Assembly (NCBI RefSeq): GCF_014639155.1
Contig: NZ_BMFT01000004.1
Location: 1 to 64,000, forward strand
From: Paenibacillus segetis
Lineage (GTDB): Bacteria > Bacillota > Bacilli > Paenibacillales > Paenibacillaceae
Length of the DNA: 64,000 nt
Reading direction: 5' to 3'
Shown: positions 59,426 through 64,000 of the stretch, in pieces
Numbering within the stretch: the first letter of the stretch is position 1
How the letters are laid out: each line of letters begins with the position of its first letter
Program-made: the position numbers and the translations under genes
The notes under the pieces: generated by a model
What the model saw: only the letters and a program-made list of their open reading frames with translations
What the model was told of the DNA's origin: nothing
Databases searched by the model: none

Positions 59426-60409
59426 ATGGAATCAGCTCTATTGGCAATGCAGGATGTAGAAGTGGCATTTTCTATTGGGAAGAAAAGCTATCCTGCGTTG
59501 CAGGGCATCTCTTTTCAGGTCCGGGAAAAAGAAGTCTTAGGTATCGTTGGTGAATCCGGTTGTGGAAAGAGTCTCACTTCCTTATCCGTGATGGGACTAT
59601 TGCCTGGCACGGCCAAGATTACTAAAGGCAAGATTGTATTAGGTGACTCGGATGTGACTCATTTGACGGCGGAGGCCTGGTGTCAGATCAGAGGACAGCA
59701 AATATCAATGATCTTTCAGGACCCTATGACAGCCTTGAATCCGTTGGTTCCTATAGGCAAGCAGATTGAGGAGACCGTTCGAATTCATTCGGCTATCTCG
59801 AAGAATGAGGCCAAGCAGCGAACTCTCGAAATGATGACTAAAGTTGGTCTCTCTAGAGTGGAGCAATTATATCATGAATATCCTCACCAGCTTTCCGGTG
59901 GCATGAGACAAAGAGTCATGATCGCCATGGCGCTCATTTGCGAGCCGCAGCTATTGATTGCCGACGAGCCTACAACAGCTCTGGACGTAACGATTCAAGC
60001 ACAAATTCTTGATTTGCTTCGGGACATGAACCAAACGACAGGTACTGCGATTATTTTTATATCTCATGATCTAGGAGTCATCCGTGAGGTATGTGATCGA
60101 GTGATCGTAATGTATGCCGGATATATCGTAGAGGACGCTCCTGTGGCGGAGCTATTAGAAGCGCCCAAACATCCTTATACCCTCGGATTACTACAGTCGA
60201 TTCCAGATATAGAGAAGAGGGGCCAACCCTTGCATACGATATCCGGGCGCGTGCCGGCAATTACCGAACGGTCAGCCGGATGCCCATTTGTGGGACGTTG
60301 CTCAAGTGCTTCCACTAGATGTGAACGAAGTGTTCCTGATCTTACACCTGTGTCGGATACTCATCGTGTTCGCTGTCATCTGTACTCAGAAGTAGGTGCA
60401 GTTATATGA
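59426..60409 (+). CDS. Peptide-type ABC transporter ATPase (DppD-like)
   Basis: A 327-residue ATPase. Walker A GESGCGKS, Q-loop MIFQDPMTALNPL, signature LSGGMRQRVMIAMAL, Walker B LLIADEPTTALD and H-loop SHDLGVIREV are intact. The C-terminal oligopeptide extension has the cysteine cluster CPFVGRCSSASTRCE and a final RCH (4Fe-4S-like in DppD). The last bases overlap the next gene (ATGA). Confidence 0.93.
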   Translation: MESALLAMQDVEVAFSIGKKSYPALQGISFQVREKEVLGIVGESGCGKSLTSLSVMGLLPGTAKITKGKIVLGDSDVTHLTAEAWCQIRGQQISMIFQDPMTALNPLVPIGKQIEETVRIHSAISKNEAKQRTLEMMTKVGLSRVEQLYHEYPHQLSGGMRQRVMIAMALICEPQLLIADEPTTALDVTIQAQILDLLRDMNQTTGTAIIFISHDLGVIREVCDRVIVMYAGYIVEDAPVAELLEAPKHPYTLGLLQSIPDIEKRGQPLHTISGRVPAITERSAGCPFVGRCSSASTRCERSVPDLTPVSDTHRVRCHLYSEVGAVI

Positions 60410-61392
60410 CGGAGACTTTACCTTTGGTCCGAGTAGAATCTTTATCGAAACATTACGAAGTATCAAGACAAGGACTGCTGGAAGAAAAACAATATGTTAG
60501 AGCCGTGGACGACATTTCTTTTGACATTGGCCATGGGGAGACCTTTGGTTTGGTTGGTGAAAGTGGCTGTGGTAAATCAACAACAGGTCAAATGCTTGTC
60601 CATCTGTTACAGCACACAAAGGGGAACATCTACTTTGGAGAACGGGATATTACGAATGTCTCGAAAAATGTGATGAAATCCCTGCGTCAGGAACTACAAA
60701 TCGTATTCCAAGATCCGTATTCTTCGTTAAATCCAAAAAAACAAATCGGCTGGCTCTTAGAGGAGCCCCTAATTATTCATAAAATTGGTGATAAGACAAC
60801 GAGACAACAAATTGTAGCGGAAGTGCTGGAACAGGTTGGATTGGACCCAAGCTATCTCAAACGGTACCCTCATGAATTAAGCGGTGGACAAAGGCAGCGG
60901 GTAGGGATCGCCTCCGCTTTGGTCTTGAATCCTAAGTTTATCGTGATCGATGAAGCGGTATCCGCCCTGGATGTATCGGTTCAGTCACAAATCCTAAATC
61001 TGCTGAAGGAGCTGCAGCATAGACGAGGATTAACCTATCTTTTTATTTCGCATGATCTCAATGTCGTTCAATATATGAGCGATCGGGTAGGCGTTATGTA
61101 CCTAGGAAAAATAGTGGAAATATTCGATGTCGAGTCAGGTGAAGAGCCCCTTCATCCTTATACCCGGGCTCTATTCTCAGCTATACCCAACGTGAAAGGT
61201 GAAAGGAAGGAACGGGTCCTGCTAAAAGGGGATGTTCCTAATCCAATTCATCCGCCGAAGGGGTGTACATTTCACCCGAGATGCCCATTTGCGATGGAGA
61301 AGTGTAAGCAGGAGGCGCCCCAATTACACCCGTTTGGATTAAATCATCAAGTTAGCTGTCATTTATATGAGGAGGCGAAGGTTAGCCGATGA
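60406..61392 (+). CDS. Peptide-type ABC transporter ATPase (DppF-like)
   Basis: A 328-residue ATPase. Walker A GESGCGKSTT, Q-loop IVFQDPYSSLNPK, signature LSGGQRQRVGIASAL, Walker B FIVIDEAVSALDVS (Ala in place of the usual Pro) and H-loop SHDLNVVQYM. The C-terminal cluster CTFHPRCPFAMEKCK is present. It pairs with the DppD-like subunit and overlaps the metallophosphoesterase gene by four bases, so that enzyme is translated with the transporter. Confidence 0.93.
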   Translation: MTETLPLVRVESLSKHYEVSRQGLLEEKQYVRAVDDISFDIGHGETFGLVGESGCGKSTTGQMLVHLLQHTKGNIYFGERDITNVSKNVMKSLRQELQIVFQDPYSSLNPKKQIGWLLEEPLIIHKIGDKTTRQQIVAEVLEQVGLDPSYLKRYPHELSGGQRQRVGIASALVLNPKFIVIDEAVSALDVSVQSQILNLLKELQHRRGLTYLFISHDLNVVQYMSDRVGVMYLGKIVEIFDVESGEEPLHPYTRALFSAIPNVKGERKERVLLKGDVPNPIHPPKGCTFHPRCPFAMEKCKQEAPQLHPFGLNHQVSCHLYEEAKVSR

Positions 61393-62201
61393 AAATAGGT
61401 GTTATATCAGATTTACATGTCGATCTAAACGAGCTGCCCGGAGAATCCCTTATTGAGGAGATATTGTTACAAGTAGTACGTTCAAGTGAACTTAATTATC
61501 TTATTATAGCTGGAGATATTTCCAATGATGTCGGCCGAAGTCTCGCTGTACTCAACATGCTGCAGGCACAGTCCGGTATCCCTGTTCTGTTCGTTCCAGG
61601 GAATCATGATTATTGGAGTAAAGATAACGGAGTGACGGATACATGGGAAATTTACAGACAATTTCAGTCCTTTGCAGGATGCTTGAGTGAAAAGCCGTTT
61701 GAGCTAGGGGACGATTGGGTCGTGATCGGAAACTCAGGTTGGTATGATTATACGATGGGTGAGCCGAAATACAGCTTTGAAGATTTTGAGAAAATGCATG
61801 CGATGGATCGGACATGGCAGGACAGTATTTATGTCAAATGGGATATGAGCAACCGTGACATTCATCGCTATTTCTATCAACATCTGGAGAATGAACTGGA
61901 GAAATACCGTAACAAGAACATCATTATGGTAACGCATATGCTAACTCATCCTTATTTCAAGGCACCTATTGATCACCCGCAGTGGCAGTATTTTAACGCC
62001 TTCCTAGGAAGCAATGAGTATACAACACTGTACCACAAATATCAGGTGCGTTATGGAATTATGGGACATGTCCACTACCGTAAAACATATACCGAACAGG
62101 AGACAGAGATGATCTGTGCCTGCTTAGGATATCGCAAGGAATGGAGAGGGACAGAAGCAATCAAAGAAATCCAGGATTGTCTGCATATCATATCTCTTTA
62201 A
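61389..62201 (+). CDS. Calcineurin-like metallophosphoesterase
   Basis: A 270-residue cytoplasmic phosphoesterase. Metal ligands: D8 and H10 in GVISDLHVDL, Asp in IAGDISND, FVPGNHDYWS (Asn and His), VTHMLTH and MGHVHYRKT. It overlaps the DppF-like gene by ATGA and is the last gene of the operon. Such enzymes cleave phosphomono- or diesters; because it is encoded with an importer, it may dephosphorylate the imported compound or a derivative. The substrate is unknown. Confidence 0.88.
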   Translation: MKIGVISDLHVDLNELPGESLIEEILLQVVRSSELNYLIIAGDISNDVGRSLAVLNMLQAQSGIPVLFVPGNHDYWSKDNGVTDTWEIYRQFQSFAGCLSEKPFELGDDWVVIGNSGWYDYTMGEPKYSFEDFEKMHAMDRTWQDSIYVKWDMSNRDIHRYFYQHLENELEKYRNKNIIMVTHMLTHPYFKAPIDHPQWQYFNAFLGSNEYTTLYHKYQVRYGIMGHVHYRKTYTEQETEMICACLGYRKEWRGTEAIKEIQDCLHIISL

Positions 62202-62227
62202 GAGCCCTTATTCGATAATAAAAATAT

Positions 62228-62267
62228 AGAAGCTGCCTCTAGTAGAATCTACATGGAGGCAGCTTCT
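62228..62267. terminator. Bidirectional terminator; second copy of a repeated element
   Basis: A perfect 12-pair stem AGAAGCTGCCTC / GAGGCAGCTTCT with the inner TAGTAGA/TCTACA pairing. On the minus strand it is followed by TATATTTTTATTA, on the plus strand by TTG. The right half equals the terminator at 53398-53446. Confidence 0.88.
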
Positions 62268-62283
62268 TGTGTGCTGGGGGATT

Positions 62284-64000
62284 TTATTGAATGAAATCCA
62301 CCATGGATCGGATGATAAGATGTTCCGCTGAAGAAGGAGAGAATGGCTTACCTTCCTTGCCCCTTGCCTGGAATTGCACAGTGACAGGTTGACCTGGAAT
62401 TAGGTCAAAAAAGTTGTCGCTAAAGATGCCTTCAGTTTGGGTCGTCAACCATACTCCTCTGGCAAGAACATCACTTTCTAGCGTGTAGATACCATTGGCT
62501 TCATCTTCTACTTTGCATGTAATGTTTGCACTTTGAAGTGTACAGTCATTAGTGGGGACAAAATAGTGCATTTTGCGATCCAACACTTGACCGTCTTGTT
62601 CCAATGTTGCTCGAAGCACGGCTTCTTGATGGTTACTATTCTCGATCCAATCCGCTTTGGATTCAGATCTAATTAGAGCTGCAGTATTTGGTTCCACACT
62701 CAGTGGCTGTTGCACCTTCTTTATCAAACGACCATGGAAGTCAAATAGTTCAAGCACAAGTTTGCAGTTCGTAGGTGTGAGGACATCGGACGCAACATGA
62801 ACATCTGCACGTTCTGGATCACTTCCGTCAATGGAGACCATGATGTCACACATGCTGTTCTTGATATAATATTGAGCGGCTTTCCAGCGACCATGATAAT
62901 CGATACTTGCCCAAGAGGCTACCGGCCAGCAATCATTGATTTGCCAGTATAGAGAGCCCATGCAATAAGGCATGTTCCGACGGTGGGCTTCGATCGCTGT
63001 CTTCATGGCTTCTGCCTGAAGGATTTGGCTCATGTAGAGGAAGGAGGAGAAATCCTTCGGCTCCGGTAAATACATATCCATGTATTGTTTGATCAGTCGA
63101 TTGCCGTCATTATTACGTTGGTGGCATAGCATGACAGCAGACTCCAGCTCCATATCAGAAGGTTCGGCATATGTGTATACGGATTTCTCCTCCGGGAAGG
63201 ATTGGAAGCCGTATTCACTCATGAACCGTCCAACTTTAGCATTGTAATTCTCAAATGGCTCCGCTGCATGCCATACTCCCCAATAATGAATGTCGCCTGT
63301 GCTAGACAATGCATGTGAATGCTGATCTTTATTCTCTGTTAAAGCTTGCAGCGGTGAGGAAGGCCAGTAGGCTACATTGTGATGTAACTTGCTTACCGCT
63401 TCGGGTAGCAACTGATGGAAGATAGCTTCATAATCAGACCAAATTTGCTCTCGCTGCTGCTCGTTATAATTTTGCTTCCAGCCCCATCCGGCATTCTCGT
63501 CAAAATGTGCCCAAGCGGAATCCATCTCGTTGTTACCGCACCATAAGGCGATAGAGGGATGGTTCCGAAGACGTTTGATATTCTCCTCAGCTTCGATCAG
63601 AACGTTATGAAGAAAAGCTTCGTCTCCAGGATACATGCTGCAGGCGAACATGAAATCTTGCCATACGAGTATTCCGTATTCATCGCACAATTCATAGAAT
63701 ACATCTTGCTCATAGATGCCACCGCCCCATACGCGAAGCATATTCATGTTGCTCATTGCGGCACTGGCGATTTCGTGCTCGTATCTTTCTTTAGTCACCC
63801 GCGAAGCAAAGCTATCATTTGGAATATGGTTAGCGCCTTTGGCGAAGACCGGAACACCATTCAACTCGAAGTAAAAAGAACTACCCTTCTCATCCTTCTT
63901 CCGAATGAGGTTGATGGTTCTCAGACCGGTTCGTACAGTCCGTTCTGCGAGAGAATTGCCCGCGTGAGTAAATTCCACTTTGAATTCGTAGAGATGTGGA
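62284..64000 (-). CDS. Beta-mannosidase, glycoside hydrolase family 2 (5' part beyond the window)
   Basis: The C-terminal 572 residues or so of a GH2 enzyme; the frame is open to the window edge, so the N-terminus lies outside (a GTG at 63978 is internal). The central barrel shows NGVPVFAKGANHIPNDSF, MNMLRVWGGGIYEQDVFYE, the acid/base Glu in IALWCGNNEMDSAW and the nucleophile Glu in GRFMSEYGFQSFP; YWQINDCWPVASWASID is typical of beta-mannosidases. It removes mannose from the non-reducing end of manno-oligosaccharides and lacks the signal region here. It ends at a terminator shared with the convergent phosphoesterase gene. Confidence 0.9.
   Translation of the reverse strand, partial: PHLYEFKVEFTHAGNSLAERTVRTGLRTINLIRKKDEKGSSFYFELNGVPVFAKGANHIPNDSFASRVTKERYEHEIASAAMSNMNMLRVWGGGIYEQDVFYELCDEYGILVWQDFMFACSMYPGDEAFLHNVLIEAEENIKRLRNHPSIALWCGNNEMDSAWAHFDENAGWGWKQNYNEQQREQIWSDYEAIFHQLLPEAVSKLHHNVAYWPSSPLQALTENKDQHSHALSSTGDIHYWGVWHAAEPFENYNAKVGRFMSEYGFQSFPEEKSVYTYAEPSDMELESAVMLCHQRNNDGNRLIKQYMDMYLPEPKDFSSFLYMSQILQAEAMKTAIEAHRRNMPYCMGSLYWQINDCWPVASWASIDYHGRWKAAQYYIKNSMCDIMVSIDGSDPERADVHVASDVLTPTNCKLVLELFDFHGRLIKKVQQPLSVEPNTAALIRSESKADWIENSNHQEAVLRATLEQDGQVLDRKMHYFVPTNDCTLQSANITCKVEDEANGIYTLESDVLARGVWLTTQTEGIFSDNFFDLIPGQPVTVQFQARGKEGKPFSPSSAEHLIIRSMVDFIQ

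Overview
The window reads as a low-to-medium GC Firmicute of the Paenibacillaceae, most likely Paenibacillus. The reasons are the gene content (HPr kinase, HprK-Lgt-PpaX, RapZ-YvcK-WhiA, HisZ plus a short HisG, an S-layer-anchored giant glycanase), strong AGGAGG-type ribosome binding sites, frequent TTG/GTG starts and Bacillus-like tRNAs. Much of the core follows the order known from the Bacillus subtilis hprK / his / trxB / yvcJKL-crh region, with accessory blocks inserted. No CRISPR array, prophage or insertion sequence is visible.

Layout. 1-1050: extreme 3' end of a 23S rRNA, then eight tRNAs (Ser, Met, Val, Thr, Asp, Phe, Tyr, Lys) and a terminator. 1.2-7.4 kb: a PucR/CdaR-type regulator, an MsmX-type sugar ABC ATPase with a cre-like site on its promoter, then hprK-lgt-ppaX-acetyltransferase and an AhpD-like protein. 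7.4-10.7 kb: an ECF sigma/anti-sigma pair (minus strand) with a recognisable ECF promoter, divergent from a membrane acyltransferase. 11-19.5 kb: histidine operon hisZ-G-D-B-H-A-F-IE-J-prs, without hisC. 19.6-30.5 kb: M29 aminopeptidase, a 2121-residue secreted SLH protein with a GH87-like catalytic core (minus), a TPR protein and trxB. 30.6-40.8 kb: two ABC exporter plus two-component modules (minus strand), separated by a ferredoxin, a metallo-beta-lactamase-fold hydrolase and an Lrp regulator. 40.8-42.7 kb: DUF1858 and DUF438/hemerythrin/PAS genes behind a perfect Fnr-type palindrome. 42.8-48 kb: glucokinase, rapZ, yvcK, whiA, HPr-family gene and a SIMPL-domain protein. 48.2-52.1 kb: potABCD with a terminator-bearing leader. 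52.2-53.4 kb: a DUF3298 surface protein. 53.6-62.2 kb: a nine-gene operon (HAD, RpiR regulator, metallo-beta-lactamase fold, substrate-binding protein, two permeases, two ATPases, metallophosphoesterase). 62.3-64 kb: 3' part of a GH2 beta-mannosidase (minus).

Themes. Carbon control links HprK, the HPr-family protein, glucokinase, YvcK, the MsmX ATPase and two cre-like sites (msmX and the SLH glucanase). Envelope stress and defence link the ECF sigma pair, the acyltransferase, the two exporter/two-component modules and the DUF3298 protein. The most interesting leads are the Fnr-box operon, the RpiR-controlled peptide-type transporter cluster, the GH87-like SLH protein, the pot leader, the direct-repeat operator before the lantibiotic-immunity-type exporter, and three families of small intergenic repeats. 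All assignments come from reading the sequence; no database search was run.
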